DNA of 64,000 bases, from the NCBI RefSeq assembly GCF_001995215.1, contig NZ_MUXN01000001.1:55609-119608 (forward strand), given 5' to 3'. The position numbers and the translations under genes are program-made. Under the pieces are notes generated by a model. It searched no databases. It was not told the DNA's origin and saw nothing but the letters and a program-made list of their open reading frames with translations. The DNA is from Amycolatopsis azurea DSM 43854. Its GTDB lineage: Bacteria > Actinomycetota > Actinomycetes > Mycobacteriales > Pseudonocardiaceae. How positions within the stretch are numbered: position 1 is the stretch's first letter; each line of letters starts with the position of its first letter. Below, piece after piece: positions 34,733 to 42,101 of this stretch.

Positions 34733-36265
34733 TTGGAAGGCTTTCCCTGGGACGTCCTGCTGGCGGTGGTCGGGATCGCCGTCCCGGCCGTCGCTTTCCT
34801 GTGGGAGTTCGTGCTCGTCGGCCGCAAACGGCTCGGCTACCGCGTGCAGATGGACACCCCGACGGCGTCCGGGCGCGGGTTCGCGCCGACGGCCGACGCG
34901 CTGGCGCAGCTGCAGCACGAGAACGGCGAGCGGCTCGTCGACCCGTCGTTCGTACTGCTGCGCATCGAGAACAGCGGCACCACCGACATCGACACCGACG
35001 ATTACGCGGTCAACGAGAACGACCGCGTCGGTATCCGCGTGAAGTTCCCCGGCCGGACCGTGGCCGGGATGGTGGTGACCGAGCTCAGCTCGCCGCATCT
35101 GCACGAATGCTTCGGCGACGACTCCGGTTTCGGCGCGCGGGACGAGAATCCGGAACGTCCGGCGGGGGTCATCGACCTGCCGCGGGTGCCGCTGAACCGC
35201 GGCGCGCACTACAAGATCCTCGCCGTCCTCGACCGGATCCCCAATGGCACCCCCGAGGATTTCGACGATCCTCAGGTCATCGGCGAGATCAAGGGCGGCA
35301 GCCTCCGGGAGACCAAGAGCCGCACCGGACCGACCACCTCGGTGATGGCGCTGATCCTGTTCCTCGTGGTGATCAGCATCTTCCAGCTGACCAGGTCGCT
35401 GGTCTTCGACGACAAGCCGCCGCCGCTGGACTGCGCGGCCGGGAAGCTGACGATCACCGGATCGACGGCTTTCGCGCCGGTGCTGAAGGAAGCGACGGCC
35501 TCGTACGCGAAGACGTGCCCGGGCGCGTCGTTCACTTTCGACAGCCGGGGGAGCGCGGAAGGGCTCGGCAGTCTGAACCAGGCCGCGAACGACGGCGTGC
35601 TGGCGTTCTCCGACGGCGCCAAGGGGGAGGGCTTCCCTCAGCTGCTGCCGCGTCCGGTCGCCTTCTCGCTGTTCACACTGGTGGTCAACAAGGAAGCCGG
35701 CGTACAGGATCTGTCGCTCGCGCAGATCCGCGACGTCTACGACGGCAAGATCGCGAACTGGAAGGAGATCGGCGGCAAGGACCAGCCGGTCCGGCTCGTC
35801 GACCGCCATTCCGACTCCGGGACGCGGCGGACGTTCGAGGGCCAGATCCTGGCGGGCAAGCGGGAACCCGGCGACAACTCCGACGACTGCCTCAAGCAGG
35901 CGCCGGGCGCCCAGCCGGGCGTGGTGCGCTGCGCGAAGCCGTCCACGAACGACGTCCTCGAAGCCGTCTCGCGCGTGCCGGGCGCGCTGGGTTACAGCGA
36001 ACTGGGCGCCGCCACGAAACGCGAGGACGTGCTGCCGGTCCGGATCGACGGCCACCAGGCGACCCTGGAGGGCGCGATCCACGCGGCGTACCCGTTCTGG
36101 GAGACCGAGTACGCGTACACGTACGGCGAGCCGAAGGCCGACTCGCTCGTCGCGAGCTTCCTGCGATACCTGACCAACCAGGTCGGCAAGGACGTCGTCC
36201 GGTCCCACGGGCACCGGCCGTGCGCGGAACTGGTGAATCCGGTCCTCTGCCGTCCGGGTACCTGA
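34733..36265 (+). CDS. Two-membrane-segment protein with extracellular PstS-like substrate-binding domain
   Basis: A 510-residue protein starting at TTG. The first membrane helix is near residues 8-28, a soluble domain of about 170 residues follows, and the second helix is near 203-222 (MALILFLVVISIFQL). Then a PstS-type periplasmic-binding fold starts near 236 (GKLTITGSTAFAPVL, SRGSAEGLGSL, DGKIANWKEIGG, RHSDSGTRRTF). Two cysteine pairs near the C-terminus may form disulfides. If residues 1-7 are outside, the N-terminal domain is cytoplasmic and the binding domain external, suggesting a sensor more than a transporter receptor. No permease or ATPase genes are adjacent. Confidence 0.75.
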   Translation: MEGFPWDVLLAVVGIAVPAVAFLWEFVLVGRKRLGYRVQMDTPTASGRGFAPTADALAQLQHENGERLVDPSFVLLRIENSGTTDIDTDDYAVNENDRVGIRVKFPGRTVAGMVVTELSSPHLHECFGDDSGFGARDENPERPAGVIDLPRVPLNRGAHYKILAVLDRIPNGTPEDFDDPQVIGEIKGGSLRETKSRTGPTTSVMALILFLVVISIFQLTRSLVFDDKPPPLDCAAGKLTITGSTAFAPVLKEATASYAKTCPGASFTFDSRGSAEGLGSLNQAANDGVLAFSDGAKGEGFPQLLPRPVAFSLFTLVVNKEAGVQDLSLAQIRDVYDGKIANWKEIGGKDQPVRLVDRHSDSGTRRTFEGQILAGKREPGDNSDDCLKQAPGAQPGVVRCAKPSTNDVLEAVSRVPGALGYSELGAATKREDVLPVRIDGHQATLEGAIHAAYPFWETEYAYTYGEPKADSLVASFLRYLTNQVGKDVVRSHGHRPCAELVNPVLCRPGT

Positions 36266-36340
36266 GGGCGATTCGTGTTCTATTGAGGGGTAAGGCAAAT
36301 GTGGCGTGTTCCTTCGCTCGCCCGCCCGCCGGCCTCGGGT

Positions 36341-36393
36341 GTTGCGAAAGCCACTTTCGTAACGTTGAAGGTTGTGAAAGTGGCTTTCGCAAC
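36341..36393. repeat. GAAAGCCACTTTC-family hairpin
   Basis: Arms 36341-36363 and 36371-36393 (two mismatches), loop of 7 nt. The core GCGAAAGCCACTTTC is the same as at 12732, 12817 and 63952. Confidence 0.88.
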
Positions 36394-36433
36394 GCTCGGG
36401 GACTCCGCCGCCCACGAGGACGGATGACCCGGG

Positions 36434-36480
36434 GTGAAGGGGACTTTCCGCTCATGCGATGAGGGGAAAGTCCCCTTCAC
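36434..36480. repeat. GTGAAGGGGACTTTCC hairpin
   Basis: A perfect 16-bp stem (36434-36449 with 36465-36480) with a 15-nt loop. It is related to the GAAGGGCCC family. Confidence 0.85.
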
Positions 36481-36505
36481 CACGCTGGTCGCCACCGAAC
36501 GCCGG

Positions 36506-36558
36506 TCCGTGAAGGCCTCCTTGAGGGACCCAGAGTCCCTCAAGGAGGCCTTCACGGA
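36506..36558. repeat. CCGTGAAGGCCTCCTTGAG hairpin, copy 1
   Basis: A perfect 24-bp stem (36506-36529 with 36535-36558) with a 5-nt loop. A nearly identical copy is at 39280-39332. Confidence 0.9.
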
Positions 36559-36681
36559 CTTGGCACCTGACAGGACACCTTCGCCTTTCTGCGACGTCTG
36601 ATGTCCGAGAACTGGGCGACACGGTGCGGCCCGCTCTCGCAACCAGGCCCGCTCGAATGGCCCCTCACGATCCCTGAAGTA

Positions 36682-36734
36682 CGTGAAGGCCCCCTTCATG
36701 TACTTCAAGCGAGTACATGAAGGGGGCCTTCACG
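36682..36734. repeat. CGTGAAGGCCCCCTTCATG hairpin
   Basis: A perfect 23-bp stem (36682-36704 with 36712-36734) with a 7-nt loop, 21 bp past the stop of the GreA-like gene. Probable terminator for that gene. Confidence 0.88.
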
Positions 36735-36754
36735 GAACGGAACGGAACGATGGG

Positions 36755-37228
36755 TCAGGCAGGCGGCTTCAGGGTGACGACGGTGGCGCTGGTCTCGCCG
36801 CGCGGCGTCCGGTACTTGATCTCGTCGCCCTCCTTGGCGCCCACGAGCGCGAGACCGAGCGGGCTGTCCGAGGTGACCGTGAACGCGTCGGCGTCCTCGC
36901 CCGGGATCGTGACGATGTGGAGCTCTTCCTCGTCGCCGTCGGCGTACCTGATGGTGACGGAGGTGCCGTCGGGGAGCAGGCCCTTGCTGTCGCGCCCGCC
37001 GTGCTCCAGTTTCGCCGCGACGTCGGCGATGCGCCGGTCGAGGTAGGCGGCGGCCTCCGCGCGGTCCAGCACCTCGGCCTGATCGGCCGCGTCGCCGGTC
37101 CGCTCCTGCTCGCCGATCCTCGGCGCCATCGCCTCGCGCTGCGCTCGCAGATCGGCGAGTTCCTTCTCCAGCTGCCGTCGTGCGGCCGGGCTGAACCCGT
37201 TGTCCCCTGAGGTCACCATGCCGCGCAT
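36755..37228 (-). CDS. GreA/GreB-family transcription elongation factor (paralogue)
   Basis: A 157-residue Gre-fold protein. It has an N-terminal coiled coil (ARRQLEKELADLRAQREAM, then AEAAAYLDRRIADVAAKL) whose tip includes TGDAADQAE, keeping acidic residues expected for the RNA polymerase secondary channel. The C-terminal FKBP-like domain shows SPLGLALVGAKEGDEI. Its typical greA-type hallmark (S-P-[LI]-G-[RA]-A-L-[LVIM]-G) is present. It is probably not the main greA, and no ribosome site is clear. Starts at ATG 37228 or ATG 37219. Confidence 0.75.
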   Translation of the reverse strand: MRGMVTSGDNGFSPAARRQLEKELADLRAQREAMAPRIGEQERTGDAADQAEVLDRAEAAAYLDRRIADVAAKLEHGGRDSKGLLPDGTSVTIRYADGDEEELHIVTIPGEDADAFTVTSDSPLGLALVGAKEGDEIKYRTPRGETSATVVTLKPPA

Positions 37229-37342
37229 TGTCCGCTACGGATCGATCGCTAGCCACCTAGATTTTTCACCCGCTGTGATCGGCCAGGACGGTTGCCCTAA
37301 GCTTCAGGGCTCCCGTCCTGACTACTTGGTGTAAGGAACTTC

Positions 37343-37930
37343 GTGACCGCCGTTCCCGGCCGCAGCGCGCGGCTCTCCCCCAATCAGCTGCAAAAACAGG
37401 AGCAGATCGTCGAAGCGGCGCGTGTCGTGCTCGCCAGGGACGGGCTCGCGGGCTGCACCGTGCGTGCGATCGCGGACGCCGGGCCGCTCACGAAGAGTGC
37501 GATTCATTACTACTTCGCGGACATCGACGTCCTGATCGATCGCGCGATGGCGGCGCACATCACAACGTTCACGGCGGATTTGCGCAAAATTTCGGAGAAA
37601 CACGATCACCCGGACGAGCGGCTGTTCGCGGCGCTGGAGGCCTTCCTCGCCGAGTTCTCCGGCCGCCCGAACGCGGCCTTCCTCTGGTTCGAGTACTGGA
37701 TCGCCGCGGGCCGCGCGCAGCACCCGCAGGCCATCGACGTCATGCTGACGTCGATCACCGAACTGCTCGCGGAGCTGCTCGCCCCGCTCGACGTGGAAGA
37801 CCCCCGCGCGCGGGCTCGCGCGCTGCTGTCCTACCTGCTCGGCGCGATCGTCCAGCAGCGTGTCCGGCGTCGGCCGTTCGCCGCACTGCGCGGCGACATC
37901 GAAGCGCTCTGCTTCGCGAACTACGGCTAG
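37343..37930 (+). CDS. TetR-family transcriptional regulator
   Basis: A 195-residue TetR protein starting at GTG with AAGGAA upstream. The helix-turn-helix is KQEQIVEAARVVLARDGLA, then VRAIADAGPLTKSAIHYYF. The C-terminal domain is helical with an aromatic segment AAFLWFEYWIAAGR. It is isolated: divergent from the GreA-like gene and followed by an M14 carboxypeptidase gene 97 bp away with its own ribosome site. The palindrome ATCCGTA-CCGT-TACGGAT (37944-37961) lies just after the stop and could be its operator or a terminator. Target unknown. Confidence 0.82.
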   Translation: MTAVPGRSARLSPNQLQKQEQIVEAARVVLARDGLAGCTVRAIADAGPLTKSAIHYYFADIDVLIDRAMAAHITTFTADLRKISEKHDHPDERLFAALEAFLAEFSGRPNAAFLWFEYWIAAGRAQHPQAIDVMLTSITELLAELLAPLDVEDPRARARALLSYLLGAIVQQRVRRRPFAALRGDIEALCFANYG

Positions 37931-37943
37931 CAATACGCATTAG

Positions 37944-37961
37944 ATCCGTACCGTTACGGAT
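37944..37961. promoter_or_regulatory. Palindrome between the TetR gene and the carboxypeptidase gene
   Basis: A perfect 7-bp dyad ATCCGTA/TACGGAT with a 4-nt centre. It lies 14 bp after the TetR stop. As a short AT-containing dyad near a regulator gene it is a candidate operator. Confidence 0.4.
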
Positions 37962-38027
37962 TGTTCGGTCTCCCGGCTGCGGCCATGGTGGGGTTCCCCT
38001 TCCCTGCCCCAGAGCTAGGAGACGACG

Positions 38028-39272
38028 ATGCGCATAAGACGGTGCATGGCCGTGGCGATAGCGGCCGTCGCGGCGTTCACCATCCCGGTCGCCGCGAGTC
38101 CGGCGACCGCCGACCAGCAGGCCGAAGACGCGCAGGTCCAGATCTACGAGGTCTTCGGCACCGGCACGTCACAGCAGCGCACCCAGATCTCCCGGCTGGG
38201 CGTCGACGTCCTCGGCACCTCCGGCTCCACGACCACGGTGATCGGCGAAGCGCGTGACGCGGCGAAGATCCGCTCGCTCGGCTTCCGCGTCGAGCAGCGC
38301 GGCGTCGTCGACAGGTCGGAGAAGGTCGGCACGAACGCGATCAACGACTTCCCGCCCGCGGACTCCGGCTACCACAACTACGCCGAGGTCACCACGGAAC
38401 TGCGCAACGTGCAGGCGAACTACGGCTCGATCGCGAAGCTGAGCAGCGTCGGCAACTCCTACCAGGGCCGCGCGCTGAACATGCTCAAGATCAGCGACAA
38501 CGTCGGCACCGACGAGAACGAGCCCGAGGTCATGTTCACGTGCAACCAGCACGCGCGCGAGCACCTCACCACCGAGATGTGCCTGCGGATCGTGAACCGG
38601 TTCACCCAGGGCTACGCCTCCGACCCGGCGATCAAGCGGTTCGTCGACAGCACCGAGATCTACGTGATCCCCAACGTCAACCCCGACGGCTCCGAGTACG
38701 ACATCTCCGGCGGCAGCTACAAGTACTGGCGCAAGAACCGCCAGGGCAACGGCACCGACCCCAACCGGAACTGGGGCTACAACTGGGGCTGCTGCGGCGG
38801 TTCCTCGGGCTCGACGAGCAGCGAGACCTACCGCGGCCCGTCGGCGTTCTCCGCCCCGGAGACCAAGGCCGTGTCCAACTTCGTGAACTCGCGCAAGATC
38901 GGCGGCGTCCAGCAGATCAAGGCGAGCATCGACTTCCACACCTATTCGGAGCTCGTCCTGTGGCCGTTCGGCTTCACGTACAACGACACCGCGCCGGGTA
39001 TGACGCAGGCCGAAGCGCAGCGTTTCCAGACGCTGGGCAGGCAGCTGGCGGCGACCAACGGCTACACGCCGCAGCAGTCGAGCGACCTGTACATCACGGA
39101 CGGGACGATCGACGACTGGATGTGGGGCACCCACAAGATCCTGAGCTTCACCTTCGAGATGTACCCGCGGGGTTCCAACCCCGGTTTCTACCCGCCCGAC
39201 GAGGTGATCGTCCGGGAGACCACGCGTAACGACAAGGCCGTGGACATCCTGCTGAACACCGCCATCGGCTGA
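38028..39272 (+). CDS. Secreted M14 zinc carboxypeptidase
   Basis: A 414-residue exported metallocarboxypeptidase (CPT-like). The signal peptide is [19 protein letters not shown] up to about residue 29. A pro-region of 80 residues follows. Zinc ligands are H175 and E178 ([10 protein letters not shown]) plus His in IDFHTYSEL. Substrate residues appear in [11 protein letters not shown] and [10 protein letters not shown]. The catalytic Glu is in FTFEMYP. Cys pairs (TCNQ, GCCGG) suggest disulfides. It has GAGCTAGGAG as ribosome site. Confidence 0.92.
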   Translation: MRIRRCMAVAIAAVAAFTIPVAASPATADQQAEDAQVQIYEVFGTGTSQQRTQISRLGVDVLGTSGSTTTVIGEARDAAKIRSLGFRVEQRGVVDRSEKVGTNAINDFPPADSGYHNYAEVTTELRNVQANYGSIAKLSSVGNSYQGRALNMLKISDNVGTDENEPEVMFTCNQHAREHLTTEMCLRIVNRFTQGYASDPAIKRFVDSTEIYVIPNVNPDGSEYDISGGSYKYWRKNRQGNGTDPNRNWGYNWGCCGGSSGSTSSETYRGPSAFSAPETKAVSNFVNSRKIGGVQQIKASIDFHTYSELVLWPFGFTYNDTAPGMTQAEAQRFQTLGRQLAATNGYTPQQSSDLYITDGTIDDWMWGTHKILSFTFEMYPRGSNPGFYPPDEVIVRETTRNDKAVDILLNTAIG

Positions 39273-39279
39273 GCGACGT

Positions 39280-39332
39280 TCCGTGAAGGCCTCCTTGAGG
39301 GACTCTGGATCTCTCAAGGAGGCCTTCACGGA
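39280..39332 (+). repeat. CCGTGAAGGCCTCCTTGAG hairpin, copy 2
   Basis: A perfect 20-bp stem (39280-39299 with 39313-39332). It is 8 bp past the carboxypeptidase stop and 22 bp before the next start. If read as protein it gives a false MKASLRDSGSLKEAFTD extension of the next gene. Confidence 0.88.
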
Positions 39333-39354
39333 CTTTGCGCATAGGGTGCGGGGC

Positions 39355-39876
39355 ATGCCGATGTTCGAATTCGAGGGGCACCGCCCCCAGGTGGATCCCG
39401 AAGCGTGGATCGCCCCCACCGCCACCCTGATCGGCGACGTCGTCGTCGAAAAGGGCGCTTCCGTCTGGTACGGCGCCGTGCTGCGCGCCGACTTCGGGAA
39501 GATCCTCATCCGCGAAGGCGCCAACATCCAGGACAACTCGGTCATCCACGTCAACGGCGGCGTGACCGAGGTCGGCAGGAACGTCACCGTCGGGCACCAG
39601 TGCCTCGTGCACGACTGCACGATCGGCGAGCAGGCGCTCATCGGGAACGGCTCGACCGTGCTCGACAAGGCCCAGATCGGCGCGAAGGCCCTGGTCGCGG
39701 CCGGCGCCACGGTGACACCCGGAATGGTCATCCCGCCGGAGACCGTCGCCATGGGCAGCCCGGCGAAGAAGCACGTCCCGCTCGACGGCACCGCCCGCGG
39801 CTGGGTCGAGCACAACGCGGTGATCTACCAGGAACTGGCGCGACGGCACGCGGAAAGCGTCAAGCCGATCGATTGA
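39355..39876 (+). CDS. Gamma-class carbonic anhydrase-like hexapeptide protein
   Basis: A 173-residue left-handed beta-helix protein. Hexapeptide-type turns include AWIAPTATLIGDV, GASVWYGAVLRADFGKI and ALIGNGSTV. Putative zinc histidines are in NSVIHVNGG, TVGHQCLVHDC. The family binds zinc between subunits and hydrates CO2, although many homologues are inactive. ATG 39355 is used; ATG 39361 is an alternative. A longer reading through the hairpin upstream is rejected. Followed by the glyA riboswitch. Confidence 0.88.
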   Translation: MPMFEFEGHRPQVDPEAWIAPTATLIGDVVVEKGASVWYGAVLRADFGKILIREGANIQDNSVIHVNGGVTEVGRNVTVGHQCLVHDCTIGEQALIGNGSTVLDKAQIGAKALVAAGATVTPGMVIPPETVAMGSPAKKHVPLDGTARGWVEHNAVIYQELARRHAESVKPID

Positions 39877-39940
39877 CTCTTAAGTGACTGGAGACCCTCC
39901 GCACGCGGAGAGCCGGTCCACCGGCGTGCACTAGGCTCCG

Positions 39941-40016
39941 GGGGCACCAGCGACTGGCGCATTTGAGGTGGAGCACCACCGGGAAGCGAATTCGGGCCGG
40001 CACCGCGCGCCTGGGT
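39941..40016 (+). promoter_or_regulatory. ZTP (pfl) riboswitch upstream of glyA
   Basis: The segment reads GCGACTGGCG, then GGTGGAGCACCACCGGGAAG, then GGGCCGGCACCGCGCGCCTG and GG. These are the conserved blocks of the ZTP/ZMP (pfl) riboswitch: the GACUGGCG internal loop, a GC helix with a short loop, CCACCGGGGAGCG-like pairing, and the GCC...CGCGCCUGGG 3' domain. glyA is a known target of this one-carbon/purine-sensing RNA. The 3' boundary is near 40016. Confidence 0.9.
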
Positions 40017-40023
40017 GAAGGCC

Positions 40024-40039
40024 ACTCCTGAGCGGGAGT
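40024..40039 (+). promoter_or_regulatory. Shine-Dalgarno-sequestering hairpin of glyA
   Basis: ACTCC (40024-40028) pairs with GGAGT (40035-40039), burying the GGGAG ribosome site 5 bp before the ATG. It follows the riboswitch core by 8 nt. This looks like a translational expression platform; control is inferred. Confidence 0.65.
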
Positions 40040-40044
40040 ACGCC

Positions 40045-41313
40045 ATGACACACCAGCCAGCACTTTCCGCGCTCGCCGCCGCCGATCCGGAGATCGCGGG
40101 GTTCGTCGAGGACGAGGCGAAGCGGCAGCACGACAAGATCCGCTTGATCGCGTCCGAGAACTACGTCTCCCAGGCCGTCCTGGAGGCGACCGGCACCGTC
40201 CTCACCAACAAGTACTCCGAGGGCTACGCCGGCAAGCGGTACTACGAGGGCCAGCAGCTCATCGACCAGGTCGAGAACCTGGCCATCGAGCGCGCGAAGG
40301 CCGTCTTCGGCGCCGACCACGCCAACGTCCAGCCGTACTCCGGTTCCCCGGCGAACCTGGCGGTGTACCTCGCTTTCGCGAAGCCGGGCGACACCGTCCT
40401 CGGCATGGCGCTGCCGGACGGCGGTCACCTCACGCACGGCTGGGGCGTGTCCGCGACCGGCAAATGGTTCACCCCGGTCCGTTACGGCGTCCGCAAGGAG
40501 ACCGGCCGCGTCGACCTCGACCAGGTCCGCGAACTCGCGCTGAAGCACCGGCCGAAGCTGATCTTCGCGGGCGGCACCGCGATCCCGCGCACCATCGACT
40601 TCCCGGCGTTCGCGGAGATCGCCCGCGAGGTCGACGCCGTCCTGGTCGCCGACATCGCGCACATCGCCGGACTGGTCGCCGGTGGCGCGCATCCGTCGCC
40701 GGTCGGGCACGCCCAGGTCATCACCACGACCACGCACAAGACCCTGCGCGGCCCGCGTGGCGCGATGATCCTCTCCGACGCCGACCACGCGAAGGCCGTC
40801 GACAAGGCGGTCTTCCCCGGTTTGCAGGGCGGTCCGCACAACCACACGACCGCCGCGATCGCCGTCGCGCTGGGCGAGGCTCAGAAGCCGGAGTTCGCCG
40901 AGTACGCGCACACGATCGTCGCCAACGCCCGCGCCTTGGCCGAAGCGCTGGTCGAGCGCGGCTACGACCTCGTGTCCGGCGGCACGGACAACCACCTGCT
41001 GCTGATCGACCTGACGAACAAGAACGTGCCGGGCAAGCCCGCCGCGCAGGCGCTGGACCGCGCGGGCATCGAACTGAACTACAACACCGTGCCGTTCGAC
41101 CCGCGCAAGCCGTTCGACCCGTCCGGCATCCGGCTCGGCACCTCCGCGATCACCACCCGCGGGCTCAAGCCGGAGCACCAGGTGCAGGTGGCGGACTGGA
41201 TCGACCGCACGATCACCGCGGCGGCGGGCGAGGAACAGTCCGCTTTGGACACCATCGCCGCCGAGATCCGCGAGTTCCTGGCGCCGTTCCCGATCCCGGG
41301 CTACTCGGCCTAG
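40045..41313 (+). CDS. glyA: Serine hydroxymethyltransferase
   Basis: A 422-residue PLP enzyme that interconverts serine and glycine with tetrahydrofolate, supplying one-carbon units. The PLP lysine is Lys232 in TTTTHKTLRGPRG. Other motifs are RLIASENYVS, TNKYSEGYAGKRYYEG, and TSAITTRG. The frame is open to 40015, but ATG 40045 with GGGAG upstream is the start. Regulation: a ZTP riboswitch and SD-sequestering hairpin lie in the leader, so expression should respond to purine/folate one-carbon stress. A perfect 20-bp terminator follows. Confidence 0.96.
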   Translation: MTHQPALSALAAADPEIAGFVEDEAKRQHDKIRLIASENYVSQAVLEATGTVLTNKYSEGYAGKRYYEGQQLIDQVENLAIERAKAVFGADHANVQPYSGSPANLAVYLAFAKPGDTVLGMALPDGGHLTHGWGVSATGKWFTPVRYGVRKETGRVDLDQVRELALKHRPKLIFAGGTAIPRTIDFPAFAEIAREVDAVLVADIAHIAGLVAGGAHPSPVGHAQVITTTTHKTLRGPRGAMILSDADHAKAVDKAVFPGLQGGPHNHTTAAIAVALGEAQKPEFAEYAHTIVANARALAEALVERGYDLVSGGTDNHLLLIDLTNKNVPGKPAAQALDRAGIELNYNTVPFDPRKPFDPSGIRLGTSAITTRGLKPEHQVQVADWIDRTITAAAGEEQSALDTIAAEIREFLAPFPIPGYSA

Positions 41314-41357
41314 TCCAGCGGGGGGCTGAAGGACGCCATACCCGCATAAGACGCAGC

Positions 41358-41400
41358 GAAGGGGCCCTTCACCGCATGTCATGCGGTGAAGGGCCCCTTC
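41358..41400. terminator. Bidirectional terminator between glyA and ppa
   Basis: A perfect 20-bp stem (GAAGGGGCCCTTCACCGCAT 41358-41377 with 41381-41400) and a 3-nt loop between convergent genes. It is 44 bp past the glyA stop. Family member of the 17095 element. Confidence 0.9.
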
Positions 41401-41416
41401 AGCCCTGCGAGCGAAA

Positions 41417-41935
41417 CTAGTGAGCCGCGGGACCGTCGACGGCTTCCTTGGCCAGCCTGTCGGTCTCACGCTCGTACGAACGCTTGATCTCGGCCTCGGC
41501 GTCGGTACGCCCGACCCAGGTCGAACCTTCGACGCTCTTGCCCGGCTCCAGGTCCTTGTACACCTCGAAGAAGTGCTGGATCTCGAGCTTGTGGAACTCG
41601 TTCAGGTGGTGGATGTCGCGCAGGTGCTCGAGGCGCGGGTCGTTCGTCGGGACCGCGAGGACCTTGTCGTCCGGGCCCTTCTCGTCGGTCATCCGGAACA
41701 TGCCGATCGCGCGGCAGCGGATCAGGCAGCCCGGGAAGGTCGGCTCCTGGACGAGCACCAGCACGTCGAGCGGGTCGCCGTCCTGGCCGAGGGTGTCGTC
41801 GATGAACCCGTAGTCGGCGGGGTACTGGGTGGCGGTGAACAGGGTCCGGTCGAGTTTGATCCGACCGGTCTTGTGGTCCACCTCGTACTTGTTGCGCTCC
41901 CCCTTGGGGATTTCGATAGTGACGTCGAATTCCAC
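41417..41935 (-). CDS. ppa: Inorganic pyrophosphatase (soluble, family I)
   Basis: A 172-residue family I enzyme, GTG start. Metal-binding core [10 protein letters not shown] is the signature (D-x-D-P-x-D). Other conserved parts are [24 protein letters not shown] and [17 protein letters not shown]. It removes pyrophosphate from biosynthesis, in addition to the membrane pump hppA. In M. tuberculosis ppa (Rv3628) is next to dacB as here. Divergent from dacB with 166 bp between starts. Confidence 0.96.
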   Translation of the reverse strand: MEFDVTIEIPKGERNKYEVDHKTGRIKLDRTLFTATQYPADYGFIDDTLGQDGDPLDVLVLVQEPTFPGCLIRCRAIGMFRMTDEKGPDDKVLAVPTNDPRLEHLRDIHHLNEFHKLEIQHFFEVYKDLEPGKSVEGSTWVGRTDAEAEIKRSYERETDRLAKEAVDGPAAH

Positions 41936-42101
41936 GCCGGCCTCGCTGCTCTCGTCTTTGGTACGCCCCGCCTCGCGGACGGCTCACCGAAATCATCGTC
42001 TTGTCTTCACTAGTGTGGACCACGGGGGCTCGGGCGGTCGCATCGATGTGGTCGTATGTGAGCTTGGCCCCTTCCCCGGACGGTGGATGAAGGAGCGTTA
42101 C

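Larger units (their letters stand above)
36266..36754. other. Gene-free gap holding four hairpin repeats
   Basis: There are 489 bp with no gene. It holds four separate long inverted repeats of four different families, listed individually. The gap separates the PstS-like gene from the minus-strand GreA-like gene, so some hairpins probably end transcription from both sides. Confidence 0.8.

Noticed and set aside
39283..39354. MKASLRDSGSLKEAFTD extension of the gamma-carbonic anhydrase
   Set aside because: It is the translation of an intergenic hairpin repeat.
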